Positions 1-10,045 are shown, counted from the stretch's first letter. The stretch: 64,000 bases of DNA from Parachlamydiales bacterium (GCA_041671045.1 JBAZCF010000001.1:248001-312000); one strand, 5' to 3'. The notes: generated by a model not told the origin, from the letters alone. Program-made: numbers and translations.

Positions 1-1
1 T

Positions 2-346
2 AGCATTGTCTTTTTAGTCACACTCTATTTTTGGATGGAAGGGGTCTGGTTCCGCTCACCACAACTACCTGGAGGCTTTGTTACAGCTGAGCTGACTTGG
101 GGATGGCATCTTTTCGGTACATTAGGCTTACTGCTTTTTAGCGCACGTTTTGTTGTCCAATGGATACAGGCAGAATTTCTGCAGAAAAGCGTGCTTTCTT
201 CCACTTTTTGGTGGATCAGTATTGTGGGTAATTCGATGACCTTAGTCTATTTCTTCTTTCTCAAAGATCCGATCAATTTTATAGGTCCGCTTTTTGCAAT
301 GGTTCCTTATATACGCAATCTTGTCCTTATAAAGAGGAGTACTTGA
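2..346 (+). CDS. LAB_N-domain membrane protein, 5' end outside window
   Basis: Membrane protein of the lipid-A-disaccharide synthase N-terminal (LAB_N) family. The frame is open back to the window edge, so the ATG at 35 is probably internal and the start lies upstream. Two hydrophobic spans are visible, one around LFGTLGLLLFSARFVVQW and one around WWISIVGNSMTLVYFFF. The motif RFVVQWIQAE with a later NSMTLVYFF is typical of LAB_N. The stop lies four bases before the lpxB ATG, so the two are almost certainly co-transcribed. From memory, in Chlamydia this domain is fused to the front of LpxB; here it is a separate gene. Its biochemical role is not well defined in the family. Confidence 0.85.
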   Translation, partial: SIVFLVTLYFWMEGVWFRSPQLPGGFVTAELTWGWHLFGTLGLLLFSARFVVQWIQAEFLQKSVLSSTFWWISIVGNSMTLVYFFFLKDPINFIGPLFAMVPYIRNLVLIKRST

Positions 347-349
347 TTG

Positions 350-1495
350 ATGTCTAAGCTGTTTATTGTCACAGGGGAACAGAGCGGAGATGCTCATGCA
401 GCGGATCTTGTCAAAGCGTTAAAAGATAAGTGCGGCCCCCTAGATTGTTATGGCGTAGTCGGTTCTGCACTGCGTGCACAAGGTGTAAAAGAGATTGCAA
501 GGGCTGAGGATCTCTCTGTCATGGGATTTACTGATGTTATAAAAGTGTTTCCCCGCTTGGTACGTATTTACAAAACGGTTCGAGATTCCATTTTAACACT
601 CAATCCTGACGTCGTATTGATGGTGGATGCAACAAGCTTTAATCTTCGTTTAGCTAAATCCCTCCGTAAAAACGGATTTAAAGGGAAGCTTGTCCAGTAC
701 GTCAGTCCGTCGGTTTGGGCTTGGGGGAGTCATCGCATACAGCTTATGGCGGATACACTCGATCTCCTGCTGACTATTTATCCCTTTGAAAAAAAATGTT
801 TTGCTGAGACAGGCCTTAAGGTCGAATATGTAGGCAATCCTGTTCTAGTCAAAGCCAATAAGCACTCTTACGATACTGAGTGGAGAGAGAAAGCGGGCAT
901 CCCTAAACATGAGGACCTGATCGCGCTTTTCCCGGGAAGTCGCCAAGGGGAGATTCTACGGAATTTACCCGTCATGATAAAAGCGATCGAACAGCTGCCT
1001 CAAAATACGTATTCTATCGCTGTGTCCTCTGCAAATGCTATTTGCGGGCCTTTAATTAAACAATGCTTGGAAAAGTCAGCCCTTAAAAGCTATATAGTAC
1101 CTAATGCCGTTGCCCATCAAGAACTCATGGCAGAAAGTGCTGCTGCGATTGCAAAATCCGGTACTGTCACCTTAGAGCTGGCTTTGCAGCAATGTCCTAC
1201 GATCGTAGCCTATCAATTGACAACACTAAATCGTCTTGTTGCTAAATATGTTTTGAAGGTCAATCTGCCTTATTATTGTATTGTGAATATCTTATCAGAC
1301 GAGCAGGTCTTTCCTGAGTATATTGTAAATAAACCCACACCAGAAAATTTAAGCCATAGCTTGTGGCAGCTTATTAATGATAGTAGTGAAAGGAAAAAAT
1401 GCCTTGAAGGATGCCTTAAAGTCCGTCAACTTTTGTCCACTGATGAACTAATGAATGAAAAGTGTGCAAAGCTTTTAGCGGAGGAGTTTAAATGA
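350..1495 (+). CDS. lpxB: Lipid-A-disaccharide synthase LpxB
   Basis: Glycosyltransferase that joins UDP-diacylglucosamine and lipid X to form the disaccharide backbone of lipid A at the inner face of the cytoplasmic membrane. At 381 aa it matches the usual family length. Family motifs are GEQSGDAHA (residues 9-17), YVSPSVWAW, FPGSRQGEI (PGSR at 195-198) and SGTVTLE (270-276). An in-frame TTG sits at 347, but the ATG at 350 is better placed behind AAAGAGGAGT at 331-340. The stop overlaps the next gene in an ATGA arrangement, which indicates translational coupling. Confidence 0.97.
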   Translation: MSKLFIVTGEQSGDAHAADLVKALKDKCGPLDCYGVVGSALRAQGVKEIARAEDLSVMGFTDVIKVFPRLVRIYKTVRDSILTLNPDVVLMVDATSFNLRLAKSLRKNGFKGKLVQYVSPSVWAWGSHRIQLMADTLDLLLTIYPFEKKCFAETGLKVEYVGNPVLVKANKHSYDTEWREKAGIPKHEDLIALFPGSRQGEILRNLPVMIKAIEQLPQNTYSIAVSSANAICGPLIKQCLEKSALKSYIVPNAVAHQELMAESAAAIAKSGTVTLELALQQCPTIVAYQLTTLNRLVAKYVLKVNLPYYCIVNILSDEQVFPEYIVNKPTPENLSHSLWQLINDSSERKKCLEGCLKVRQLLSTDELMNEKCAKLLAEEFK

Positions 1496-2133
1496 AGCAA
1501 TTGTTATCAAAAATCGGCCATTTCTCTCCTTGGTTTATCGTAAAGCTATATAAAATAGTCGCTTTAGCTTTGTTATCCACTTGTAAAATTGAAGTAGAGG
1601 GTGTAGACCATTTTAAGAATGCAGCGTCAAAAGGAAGCTGTTCTCTCGTTTTATGGCACGACCGACTGGGCATTCTTGCTAAAATTTTGTATAAATTCGC
1701 CCCTGAGTTTGATTATTTAGCTGTATTAAGCAATAGCAGGGATGGACGCATCTTAGGGCGATTAGCCACTTCATATAAACAATGCGGAACACTCTTTGTT
1801 CCTCATGATGCCCGGGAAGTAGCTCTAAGGAAAATGGTAGGAATCCTTAAAAATGAGAATAAGGTTCTCATCGTCACACCCGATGGGCCGCGTGGTCCGC
1901 GGCATAAAGTGAAACCGGGGGTAGTATTGGCTTCTATTCATGCAGAGTCTTCGATTATTCCGTTAACTTGGGATTGCGATACTTGCTGGGTATTGAATAG
2001 CTGGGATAGAATGGCCTTTCCTAAACCCTTTTCCAAAATCAAAGTGAATTTTGGCGAGGCTATGGCGTTTTCCACTAGGGAAAACTTAGACGGAGCCATG
2101 GCTAAGGTAGAAGGGGCAATGCAGCGTCTATAA
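1492..2133 (+). CDS. DUF374 / lysophospholipid acyltransferase-like protein
   Basis: 213-aa protein of the DUF374 branch of the lysophospholipid acyltransferase superfamily. The catalytic HD pair is at LWHDR (H56, D57), and the family signature PDGPRGP is at residues 130-136, followed by KVKPGVV. The N-terminus is hydrophobic and likely membrane-associated. It overlaps the lpxB stop by four bases (ATGA), so a role in acylation of lipid A or of another envelope lipid is a reasonable inference from context. DUF374 proteins are often found beside LPS-core genes, but the exact substrate is unknown. Confidence 0.88.
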   Translation: MKQLLSKIGHFSPWFIVKLYKIVALALLSTCKIEVEGVDHFKNAASKGSCSLVLWHDRLGILAKILYKFAPEFDYLAVLSNSRDGRILGRLATSYKQCGTLFVPHDAREVALRKMVGILKNENKVLIVTPDGPRGPRHKVKPGVVLASIHAESSIIPLTWDCDTCWVLNSWDRMAFPKPFSKIKVNFGEAMAFSTRENLDGAMAKVEGAMQRL

Positions 2134-2157
2134 GCCTTGATGGTTAGGAGATGTCTA

Positions 2158-3528
2158 ATGTTCACACAGCTTATCTTTATCATCATCCTGCTCTTGCTCA
2201 CCTCATTCACAAGAACTAACGACGACTATTTGCAATGGGCAGCAGGATTAGGGGCTTATGTATTGCTTTTAGGGCTGATTGCATATCAAAACTATGCTTA
2301 TAAAAAATCTTCCTCACATAGAAAAGAAGCTCTTAATTTCCTGACTAGCGTAGAACTGACGGCATTTATCGCCCTTAGCTGCATTTTCATTGGAGTTCCC
2401 AAAACTTTCTATTTTCCTTCCAGCTCGCTTGTGGTTTATAATTTCTTCCTCTATTTTTTCGGACTCTTCTTTTTCCACTATACTTATCCAAAAAAGTTTC
2501 CCGCAGCCTCCAGTGCAGCCAATCAAATTATTATCCTTGTTCCTTTTATTCTTCCTCTCCTTGTCTATACGTTCATAAATGACTTACTTCTACTGGCAGG
2601 ATATAACTTGGAAGCCCAGTCCTTCGTTGTCATAGCCCTCTTTGGCTTCACTTTTGCCCTTGTACTGCTGATGTTGATGCCGCCGGTTTTGCTGTTATTT
2701 TGGCGTTGTAAGCCTCTCAACGACATTGCATTCGTTCAGCCCTTTCAAAGTGTTTGCGCTAAGGCGAATTTCAGGCACGGAGGTTTTAAAGTTTGGACTG
2801 TTTTAAACCATATTCCCACTGCTGCTATCATAGGATTGATCTCTAAATTCCGCTATGTGATGTTCACACGCACTTTACTGAATCGCCTCTCTATTGAACC
2901 CCTAAAGGCTGTTCTAGCGCATGAAATTGGACACAGCAAGAGGAGGCATTTGTTCAAGCTCCCCTTTGTCCTTTTGGGAATGGGCGTGACAGCAACACTT
3001 ATCCTCTCTTTTTTTGAAGAAGGAACGGTTGTTTTTTTTAATCATTTAGCAAAAGTATTCCCTTTTCACTATTGGCGAGAAATGGAAATTGTTTTTCTTT
3101 TTGTCCTAACTGCCATAACTGCAGCTTTATATATCCGCTATGTTTTTGGGTATTTTTCCCGCCTTTTTGAAAAAGAGGCCGATCTCTACGGAATAGAGAT
3201 CGGTTTGCCTGCATCAAGCATGATTGACGCATTAGAAGGAATAGCAGTAGCTACGGGGAATTCCCATGAAACCCCCAGCTGGCATCATGATAGCATTGCG
3301 AATAGGATAAGGTTTATTCAGAAGGCAGAGGCCAACCCATTGCTTATTGGAGAGCATAAACGCCGTGCTAGACGATCGCTTATCATTTACGGAGTATGCC
3401 TTCTGAGTGGCATTCTGTTTTTAACAGCTCCGTACTATCCTGAAATTCAGCTTTTTAAAACTTTGAATGCTCTTGGTTTGTCTATAGAAAAAGGGTTAAC
3501 TTCAATGATCTCTTCACTATTCCCATAG
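2158..3528 (+). CDS. M48 family (Ste24-like) integral membrane zinc metalloprotease
   Basis: Multi-pass membrane zinc protease resembling the Ste24/M48A group. HEIGH at residues 255-259 supplies two zinc-binding His and the catalytic Glu; E340 in EKEADLYG is the expected third zinc ligand. Six or more hydrophobic segments precede and follow the active site. Upstream in-frame TTG/ATG codons at 2137 and 2140 exist, but AGGAG at 2146-2150 lies seven bases before ATG 2158, which gives 456 aa and puts the hydrophobic segment at the very N-terminus. It follows the acyltransferase by 24 bases. Likely role is membrane-protein quality control or processing; the substrate is unknown. Confidence 0.9.
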   Translation: MFTQLIFIIILLLLTSFTRTNDDYLQWAAGLGAYVLLLGLIAYQNYAYKKSSSHRKEALNFLTSVELTAFIALSCIFIGVPKTFYFPSSSLVVYNFFLYFFGLFFFHYTYPKKFPAASSAANQIIILVPFILPLLVYTFINDLLLLAGYNLEAQSFVVIALFGFTFALVLLMLMPPVLLLFWRCKPLNDIAFVQPFQSVCAKANFRHGGFKVWTVLNHIPTAAIIGLISKFRYVMFTRTLLNRLSIEPLKAVLAHEIGHSKRRHLFKLPFVLLGMGVTATLILSFFEEGTVVFFNHLAKVFPFHYWREMEIVFLFVLTAITAALYIRYVFGYFSRLFEKEADLYGIEIGLPASSMIDALEGIAVATGNSHETPSWHHDSIANRIRFIQKAEANPLLIGEHKRRARRSLIIYGVCLLSGILFLTAPYYPEIQLFKTLNALGLSIEKGLTSMISSLFP

Positions 3529-3613
3529 TCAAATAAAGCTTGCTTAATGCCTGATTGCGAAATTTTCCTCGCTAAAGGTATAGTGAATTCCTTACCTATC
3601 TGCAGGAGAACTT

Positions 3614-5002
3614 ATGCAAACGACTTTAACACCCCTTGCTAAGTATAAAGAATTCTTCGAAAACAATAGGCGTCAGCTTATCGATGAATATTTTGACTTT
3701 CTAAAAATCCCTTCCATTAGTTCTGAAGCTGCTTACACTGAAAATGTTAAGCAAGGCGCCGACTGGGTTGCCCATTACTTGCGATCCATAGGCTTTGATG
3801 TTGATGTCTGGAAGACAACGGGACATCCCACCGTATTTGCACAAAACCTGGAGGCAGGAACAGATAAACCTACTCTCCTCATCTATAATCATTACGATGT
3901 GCAGCCCGTAGACCCGCTCGATCTGTGGAAGTCATCTCCATTTGAGCCGGCTCTACGCGGTAATGAAGTCTATGCTAGGGGTGCCCAGGATAATAAAGGG
4001 CAATGTTTTTATACGATGGCGGCTTTAAAAGCTCTCCGCATGATTCATGGTAAATTTCCGATCAATATCAAATTAGTGGTGGAAGGGGAAGAAGAATGCG
4101 GAAGCCAGGGTCTTACCGGTATTCTTTCTGAAAAGAAAAAGGAATTAGTTGCAGAGTACCTGGCCGTTGTAGATATGGGCCTTCCTGCAAAAGATATTCC
4201 GGCAGTTACACTAGGTATTAGGGGAATTATGACAATGGATGTCACTGTGACGGGGTCTTCGACAGATCTCCATTCCGGATCGCATGGCGGCATTGTGTAC
4301 AATCCTAACAGAGCGTTAGCAGAGATTCTAGCTAGCCTCTATAACGATGACGGTAGTGTTGCTGTCCCCGGTTATTATGACTCGGTACGGGAACTAAAAA
4401 AGGATACTTTAGATAATCTCTATATGGATTTTGATGAGAAGCACTATCTAGAAGCCTTTGGTGCTTTGCCCACAGGCGGGGAAAAGAAATTTCTTCCTGT
4501 CCATAGGGCCTGTCTTCGTCCCACAGTGGAGATCAACGGCATGTGGGGGGGATACACCGGAGATGGCTTTAAAACCGTTATTCCCGCCAAAGCCCACGCT
4601 AAGATTTCCTGCCGCCTAGTTGCTGATATGGATCCACAGAATTCTGCCAAAAGCGTTGCAGACTACTTAATTTCCAAAGCTCCTCCTGGCATTAAAGTGG
4701 AAGTCCATATTCATCAAGGCGGCGGTAAAGCTGTTCAGGCAAATCCAAATTCGCCTGTAGTTAAAGCATTCAGCGATGCCTACACGGAGATATTTGAGAA
4801 GAAATGCAGCTATGTTTTTGAAGGCGGCTCCATACCCGTTATCACAGCATTGGCAGAAGCCAGCAAAAGCGCTGTCGTCCTCTTAGGGATGGGTCTGGCA
4901 GATGATGGGATTCATGCCCCCAATGAACATTTTGGACTGGATCGCTTAGAAAAAGGATTTTTAATTATTGCACGCTCGATAGAGCTGCTTGGACAAAGAT
5001 AA
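3614..5002 (+). CDS. M20 family metallopeptidase (dipeptidase-like)
   Basis: 462-aa zinc-dependent peptidase of the M20 family, carnosinase/PepV-like branch. Metal-site elements are H93 in NHYDVQP, D126 in RGAQDNKGQ, the acidic run EGEEE at residues 157-161, and the late GIHAPNEHF segment near the C-terminus. The dimerization (lid) domain lies in the middle. AGGAGA ends a few bases before the ATG. It would hydrolyse di- or short peptides in the cytoplasm. It lies directly upstream of htrA and close to an M19 dipeptidase, which suggests a shared role in degrading peptides. Confidence 0.93.
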   Translation: MQTTLTPLAKYKEFFENNRRQLIDEYFDFLKIPSISSEAAYTENVKQGADWVAHYLRSIGFDVDVWKTTGHPTVFAQNLEAGTDKPTLLIYNHYDVQPVDPLDLWKSSPFEPALRGNEVYARGAQDNKGQCFYTMAALKALRMIHGKFPINIKLVVEGEEECGSQGLTGILSEKKKELVAEYLAVVDMGLPAKDIPAVTLGIRGIMTMDVTVTGSSTDLHSGSHGGIVYNPNRALAEILASLYNDDGSVAVPGYYDSVRELKKDTLDNLYMDFDEKHYLEAFGALPTGGEKKFLPVHRACLRPTVEINGMWGGYTGDGFKTVIPAKAHAKISCRLVADMDPQNSAKSVADYLISKAPPGIKVEVHIHQGGGKAVQANPNSPVVKAFSDAYTEIFEKKCSYVFEGGSIPVITALAEASKSAVVLLGMGLADDGIHAPNEHFGLDRLEKGFLIIARSIELLGQR

Positions 5003-5027
5003 TTCTAATTTTTTAAGGAGAATAATC

Positions 5028-6452
5028 ATGCGTAAAAGCCTAAATACTTTTGTAGCATTGACAACTTTATTCGCTTGCGCCTGCATATGCGAAGACAGTT
5101 GCCTCATAGCATCGACAGCGACTAAAAACGTAGTCCTTGATTTCACGGTCGCTGCAAAAAAAGCCATCCCTGCTGTCGTTTCCATCAAAATCAAAGGTGC
5201 TCAAGCTAAAGAAAGTGATCAGGATGACGCTTTCAATAGAATGAACGACTCTTTCTTCCAAAAGTTTTTTGGCATTAATCCTCGCAGCCGTGCATTAGAG
5301 ACACCTCAAGTCCGTAGTCAAGGTTCCGGTTTCATTATCTCCGAAGACGGACATATCCTTACTAATCAGCATGTTGTGAAGGATGCAGGAGAAATTACTG
5401 TCATCTTAGAAGACGGCAGGGAATTCATAGCGAAAGTGATCGGCCAGGATCCGAATACGGATGTTGCCCTCATCAAAATTGATGCCAACAATCTACCTAA
5501 GCTTAGTTTAGTCAATTCTGATGAGTTGGAGGTAGGACAATGGGTTGCAGCAGTGGGCAACCCTTTAGGATTGCAAGCGACTGTTACAGCCGGTATCGTC
5601 AGCGCAAAAGGGCGTAATAACCTGGATATTGAGAATATTGAAGACTTCATCCAGACAGATGCTCCCGTCAATTTAGGTAATTCAGGCGGCCCTTTGTTGG
5701 ACCTGGATGGCAATGTCATCGGAATGACTACTGCGATAGCTACTCAAGCAGGCTCTACCAGTTATATGGGAATCAGCTTTGCGATTCCTAGCAATCTAGT
5801 TAAGCATGTCATGGACGAAATCTTAACAAAAGGAACAGTCTCCCGCGGCTACTTAGGGTTTACTATGCAAGCAGTGGATAAAGATATTGCACAAGCCTTT
5901 GGTGTTAATAAAACCGACGGCGCCCTGATCGTAGAAATTGTCCCCGGAAGCCCCGCAAACAAAATCGGTCTAAAGCAAGGCGATATTATCTTAAGGATCA
6001 ATGAAAAACCTGTTAAGAATATTGCAGGGCTAAGGAATACGATTGCATTGATCTCTCCGGGCACAACGATCAGTGTGGATGTTCTCCGCGATGGCAGCCC
6101 GCAAAAATTTTCACCTGTCGTAGAGGATTTTCCGACCAAAGTGGAAAAGGCGGAACTGACCCAAATTGCAGGCAAGTATGGTTTCTCTGTGGAAACCTTA
6201 ACTTCTGAGATTGCCAAGAAGTATAATATCACTGAAGAGAAGGGTGTTGTAATCTCCAAGGTGAATTCGGGCAGCCCAGCATCCTGGGCAGGATTGCGCG
6301 CCGGTGCAATCATCCTATCTGTGAATAGAGAGGATGTCCAAACTGTGGATGATTATAACCGTATATTAAACGAAGCGGAGAAAAATGCCCCGGTGTTATT
6401 CCTCATTAAACAAGGCAGTGTAAAACGCTTCTTATCACTTAGAATAGAATAA
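5028..6452 (+). CDS. htrA: Periplasmic serine protease HtrA/DegP
   Basis: Do-like serine protease and chaperone of the periplasm. The open frame extends to 4989, overlapping the preceding gene, but AAGGAGA at 5015-5021 selects the ATG at 5028, giving 474 aa that begin with a signal peptide (basic MRK, then a hydrophobic stretch). The catalytic triad is H115 (TNQHVV), D145 (NTDVALI) and S219 (GNSGGPLL), with spacing like E. coli DegP. Two PDZ domains follow; the second is near residues 390-474. Role: degrading or refolding misfolded envelope proteins. The Q-linker residues after the signal peptide are as expected for the family. Confidence 0.96.
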   Translation: MRKSLNTFVALTTLFACACICEDSCLIASTATKNVVLDFTVAAKKAIPAVVSIKIKGAQAKESDQDDAFNRMNDSFFQKFFGINPRSRALETPQVRSQGSGFIISEDGHILTNQHVVKDAGEITVILEDGREFIAKVIGQDPNTDVALIKIDANNLPKLSLVNSDELEVGQWVAAVGNPLGLQATVTAGIVSAKGRNNLDIENIEDFIQTDAPVNLGNSGGPLLDLDGNVIGMTTAIATQAGSTSYMGISFAIPSNLVKHVMDEILTKGTVSRGYLGFTMQAVDKDIAQAFGVNKTDGALIVEIVPGSPANKIGLKQGDIILRINEKPVKNIAGLRNTIALISPGTTISVDVLRDGSPQKFSPVVEDFPTKVEKAELTQIAGKYGFSVETLTSEIAKKYNITEEKGVVISKVNSGSPASWAGLRAGAIILSVNREDVQTVDDYNRILNEAEKNAPVLFLIKQGSVKRFLSLRIE

Positions 6453-6472
6453 CTCAAATTATGGAGTCCGGT

Positions 6473-7420
6473 ATGAAGTATCCTATCATCGATCTTCACT
6501 GCGATCTACTGCTCTATCTTGCTGCAGATCGCAGGCGGACTCCTATTGATCCCGCCTCCCGCTGTTCTGTACCTCAACTGCAGGAGGGGGGGGTCTCCTC
6601 TCAAGTGTTTGCTATCTATACAGATACAAAAAAAGGCAGTACCACTGTTGGTGAAAGGCAATTCCAGCTTCTAAGCGCAATTAAAGGTGTCAATGTCCTG
6701 GCCTCTATCGAAAATGGATCTGTTATTGCAGAAGAGGATGAGCCTTTAGAAGCTGGCCTTAAAAGGCTCGGCTCTTTTATCCAACGTAAGGGTAAATTCG
6801 CTTATCTTTCTCTCACCTGGAATGATGAGAACCGTTTTGGAGGGGGAAATAACTCCAACAATGTGGGCTTGAAAGCGGATGGAAAAATCCTTCTGGAGAA
6901 ACTTGCAGAATTAAATATTCCCGTAGATTTAAGCCATACTTCCGATAAATTAGCCGAAGGTATCCTAAACTATATCGACGCAGCAAAACTCAACCTACCC
7001 GTTTTAGCGAGCCATTCTAATAGCCGCTCTGTCTGCAATCATTTGCGCAATCTACCGGATGAAATAGCGCAAGAGATCTTTAAGCGCGGCGGTGTCATCG
7101 GGCTTAATTTTGTGATGCATATTGTGGGTGGAAATACTTTTGAAGACATATACCGCCATTATGCCCATTTTAAAAAATGGGGAGGCGAGGACAAGGTGTG
7201 TTTTGGAGCCGATTTCTTTAGTTCCGACGACTTGCCTGAAAGCCTGAAAAAACTGCATACCGAGTGGTTTCCTGCTGCCTGGCCCAATTCAAGCTGCTAT
7301 CCGCATCTTCTAAAAGATTGGATAAATAAGGAGTATATCTCAAAAGAAACTGCACAAAAGCTGGCAAATGAAAACGCGCGACGTTTTTTTCTTGAAAAAA
7401 CTCAAATAACTGATATATAG
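6473..7420 (+). CDS. M19 family membrane dipeptidase-like peptidase
   Basis: Zinc dipeptidase of the renal/membrane dipeptidase family (M19, amidohydrolase-like TIM barrel). The metal ligands are visible: H9 and D11 (DLHCDLL), E80 (SIENGS), H155 (DLSHTS) and H181 (ASHSNSR); FGADFFSSDD near the C-terminus is also typical. An ATG lies at 6461, but GGAG at 6463-6466 fits the ATG at 6473 and this start puts the DLHCD motif at the usual place, giving 315 aa. No signal peptide is seen, so it is probably cytoplasmic. Only 20 bases separate it from htrA, suggesting one operon. Confidence 0.93.
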   Translation: MKYPIIDLHCDLLLYLAADRRRTPIDPASRCSVPQLQEGGVSSQVFAIYTDTKKGSTTVGERQFQLLSAIKGVNVLASIENGSVIAEEDEPLEAGLKRLGSFIQRKGKFAYLSLTWNDENRFGGGNNSNNVGLKADGKILLEKLAELNIPVDLSHTSDKLAEGILNYIDAAKLNLPVLASHSNSRSVCNHLRNLPDEIAQEIFKRGGVIGLNFVMHIVGGNTFEDIYRHYAHFKKWGGEDKVCFGADFFSSDDLPESLKKLHTEWFPAAWPNSSCYPHLLKDWINKEYISKETAQKLANENARRFFLEKTQITDI

Positions 7421-7451
7421 TAGTTTGTAAAAAATATTCCCTAAAGTCAAA

Positions 7452-8708
7452 ATGCAACATTCATTTCTAATCAAAGTCATCATCGCAGCTATCCTGGGTA
7501 TAGCAGCCGGTCTTTTCCTACCGCTAACTGAAACATCGCTTGGTATCTATACCATCCTTGGACAACTTTTCCTCCGCGCATTGACCCTGATGGTCGTCCC
7601 CCTTGTGGTCGCATCCATTATTACGGGTACAATGCGTCTAGGGGAAGATGGTTCACTTGGAAAGCTTGGTGCTAAAATCTTGATTACTTTCGGCTGCACA
7701 ATGGCTGCAGCGGTTGCCATCGGGATGATTTGGGTCCTTCTGCTTGATCCAGGCACGACTCCTCCCACCGATGTTGTACAAACAGAATTATCTAAAATTC
7801 TCACCAAAGCACCGGTAGAGACGTCCACTTGGTCCAAAATCGAACATATCGTTTTCCGCATGGTACCGACCAATGTTCTAGCTGCAGCATCCCAAGGAGA
7901 AATCCTGGGAGTGATCCTTTTCTGTTCTCTTTTTGGCATTATCTCTGCCGAGATCGGGGGCGCAGTTACCACTACCCTTAAGGCTTTTTGGGAGGCTACT
8001 TTTAAAGTCATGATCCGCATGACACAATATATCATGTACCTGCTGCCTATCGGCGTTTTTGGTCTGCTCGCTAAAGCCGTTGCCACTACCGGAGCGGAAG
8101 CATTTTTAAAACTAGGATCTTTTACACTGACAGCCGCATTGGCATTACTTACCTACGCTTTAGTCTTCTGGCCTTTAGTCCTTCTTTTTATAGCCCGCGT
8201 TAATCCGTGGAGGCATCTTCGTGAAATGGCTCCGGCTCTTCTTACGGGTTTTACCACTAGCTCAAGCGCAGCTACTTTACCTGTAGCTTTGGAATGTGTC
8301 GAGAAAGGATCCGGAGTATCCAACCGTGTCAGCAGTCTTGTCCTATCACTCGGTGTTGCTGTCAACCTTTCCGCTTCAGCTTTATACGCTGCTGCAGTAG
8401 TCACTTTTATTGCGCAGCTCACAGCGACCCCACTAGACGCTGCCTCCATTGCATTCATGTACTTTGTAACTCTATTCACTTCATTCGGTATGGCTGGAAT
8501 ACCCTCTGCAAGCCTGATTGTTATTGTATTGGTTTTGCAGACACTGAACATCCCTGCTGACCATCTCGCATTGATTATGGCAGTAGAAAGATTCGTAGAT
8601 ATGTTCCGTACTGCCATTAATGTCTTTGCAAACTCTTGCTGCGCTGTTTTGGTAGCTCGTCTAGAAGGCGAGCAGACTGCAATCGCACTGGGAGGACAGA
8701 GTGCCTAA
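7452..8708 (+). CDS. Dicarboxylate/amino acid:cation symporter (SDF/GltP family)
   Basis: Inner-membrane transporter with eight hydrophobic helices and two re-entrant hairpins. The serine-rich HP1 tip is [10 protein letters not shown] (S270-S272); HP2 carries GIPSAS; the last helix has [11 protein letters not shown] with D383, R386, T387 and N390 corresponding to the GltPh substrate site. Two cation-site positions differ from the usual family: NMDGT is NLSAS (residues 305-309, Asp to Ser) and the Asp equivalent to GltPh D405 is N394. This suggests altered ion coupling. No clear Shine-Dalgarno precedes the ATG. The gene overlaps mnmA by eight bases. Substrate (glutamate, aspartate, C4-dicarboxylate) cannot be decided. 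Confidence 0.92.
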   Translation: MQHSFLIKVIIAAILGIAAGLFLPLTETSLGIYTILGQLFLRALTLMVVPLVVASIITGTMRLGEDGSLGKLGAKILITFGCTMAAAVAIGMIWVLLLDPGTTPPTDVVQTELSKILTKAPVETSTWSKIEHIVFRMVPTNVLAAASQGEILGVILFCSLFGIISAEIGGAVTTTLKAFWEATFKVMIRMTQYIMYLLPIGVFGLLAKAVATTGAEAFLKLGSFTLTAALALLTYALVFWPLVLLFIARVNPWRHLREMAPALLTGFTTSSSAATLPVALECVEKGSGVSNRVSSLVLSLGVAVNLSASALYAAAVVTFIAQLTATPLDAASIAFMYFVTLFTSFGMAGIPSASLIVIVLVLQTLNIPADHLALIMAVERFVDMFRTAINVFANSCCAVLVARLEGEQTAIALGGQSA

Positions 8709-9768
8709 AACTGTCGCTATAGGAATGTCCGGCGGCGTTGACTCTTCCGTCAGTGCAGTACTGCTTAAACGCCAAGGCTATAATGTAGTTGGAATTTTCA
8801 TGAAGAATTGGGAAGAATCTGATTCGGAGGGGAATTGCACAGCCATGCAGGATTATGAAGACGCCCTCGCTGTTTGTACGCATATAGGCATCCCCTGTTA
8901 TTCGGTCAACTTTAGCGCTAAATACTGGGATAATGTTTTTGAAAACTTTCTGAGCGAGCTTAAAGCAGGTAGAACACCTAATCCTGATATCCTTTGCAAC
9001 CGTGAGATCAAATTTAAGGCATTGCTTGATAAAGCGCTGGAGTTAGGAGCAGATTACCTTGCTACAGGCCACTATTGCCGTACACAAGAGATTGAGGGTG
9101 AAGTTGCCCTATTGAAAGGCCTTGATCCGCTAAAGGATCAATCCTATTTCCTTTATACATTGACTTCCTCTGTTTTGAAGAAAGTGATGTTCCCGATAGG
9201 CAACCTTCCTAAAAGTGAAGTGCGCCGTATAGCGATTGAAGAAGGACTTGTGAATGCCCGGAAGAAAGATAGCACAGGTATTTGCTTCATCGGTAAACGC
9301 GATTTCAAAAGCTTTGTGAGCCAATATATAGCCTATCATCCAGGGGATGTGCTGACGACAGAAGGTAAAGTTATCGCCAAACATGATGGCTCTGCCTACT
9401 ATACGATAGGCCAACGACATGGACTAGGGATTGGTGGACCCGGAGATGCCTGGTTTGTTGTCGATAAAGATGTTGTAACCAATACGATTGTTGTAGCCCA
9501 AGGAAGTGAACATCCCGCCCTATTCAGTACCGGCCTTAGCGCTATTCAGCTAAGCTGGGTTTCCAGCAAAGGAATAAATCCTCCCTATTCATGCTCAGCC
9601 AAAGTGCGCTACCGTCAAGCAGACCAATTATGCACAATTGAAAGCGGAACGGAAACCCTACAAGTTACATTTCAAGAACCCCAGCGCGCCGTCACCCCTG
9701 GACAGTCCATCGTCTTCTATGCCGGTGAAGTGTGTTTAGGCGGCGGGATTATTTCAAATAAAAGTTAA
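8701..9768 (+). CDS. mnmA: tRNA-specific 2-thiouridylase MnmA
   Basis: ATP-dependent enzyme that installs 2-thiouridine at wobble U34 of Lys, Glu and Gln tRNAs. 355 aa. The PP-loop is GMSGGVDSS (residues 8-16), the catalytic Cys pair is C99 (NPDILCNRE) and C195 ([11 protein letters not shown]), and the substrate segment GRTPNPD precedes C99. The start is GTG at 8701, preceded by GGAGG at 8692-8696; it overlaps the transporter stop by eight bases, so the two are translationally linked. Confidence 0.97.
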   Translation: MPKTVAIGMSGGVDSSVSAVLLKRQGYNVVGIFMKNWEESDSEGNCTAMQDYEDALAVCTHIGIPCYSVNFSAKYWDNVFENFLSELKAGRTPNPDILCNREIKFKALLDKALELGADYLATGHYCRTQEIEGEVALLKGLDPLKDQSYFLYTLTSSVLKKVMFPIGNLPKSEVRRIAIEEGLVNARKKDSTGICFIGKRDFKSFVSQYIAYHPGDVLTTEGKVIAKHDGSAYYTIGQRHGLGIGGPGDAWFVVDKDVVTNTIVVAQGSEHPALFSTGLSAIQLSWVSSKGINPPYSCSAKVRYRQADQLCTIESGTETLQVTFQEPQRAVTPGQSIVFYAGEVCLGGGIISNKS

Positions 9769-10017
9769 ATAAAGTCATTAGCATGAGAATTATTAGTTTA
9801 GATCAAGCTCCGCAGGAACTGCAAAAGATTGCAGTTAACATGAGCTTAATTTCACATTTAGCTGTGGACCTGCAAAAGGAAGTTATAAAAAAATATTTTA
9901 GATGATGTGTTAGTAAAGGATAAAAAAACTCATCAAACCTATAGTCTTCGAAAATGGATAGAGATGTACTCACCCGGGCACGTGGATCAAATGATGAGCA
10001 ATCTTTTTGTACATAAA

Positions 10018-10045
10018 CATAGCTAACATATATATGTTAGCTATG
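10018..10045. terminator. Perfect 28-bp palindrome, likely bidirectional terminator
   Basis: A perfect inverted repeat built on CATAGCTAACATA and its complement with an AT-rich centre. It overlaps the stop codon of the convergent - strand gene ending at 10037 and lies downstream of mnmA on the + strand. Position between convergent genes suggests a terminator, although no strong T-run follows. Confidence 0.5.

Noticed and set aside
9783..9905. 40-codon + strand ORF after mnmA (MRIISLDQAPQELQKI...)
   Set aside because: No ribosome binding site, no recognisable family, low support; left as unexplained sequence.
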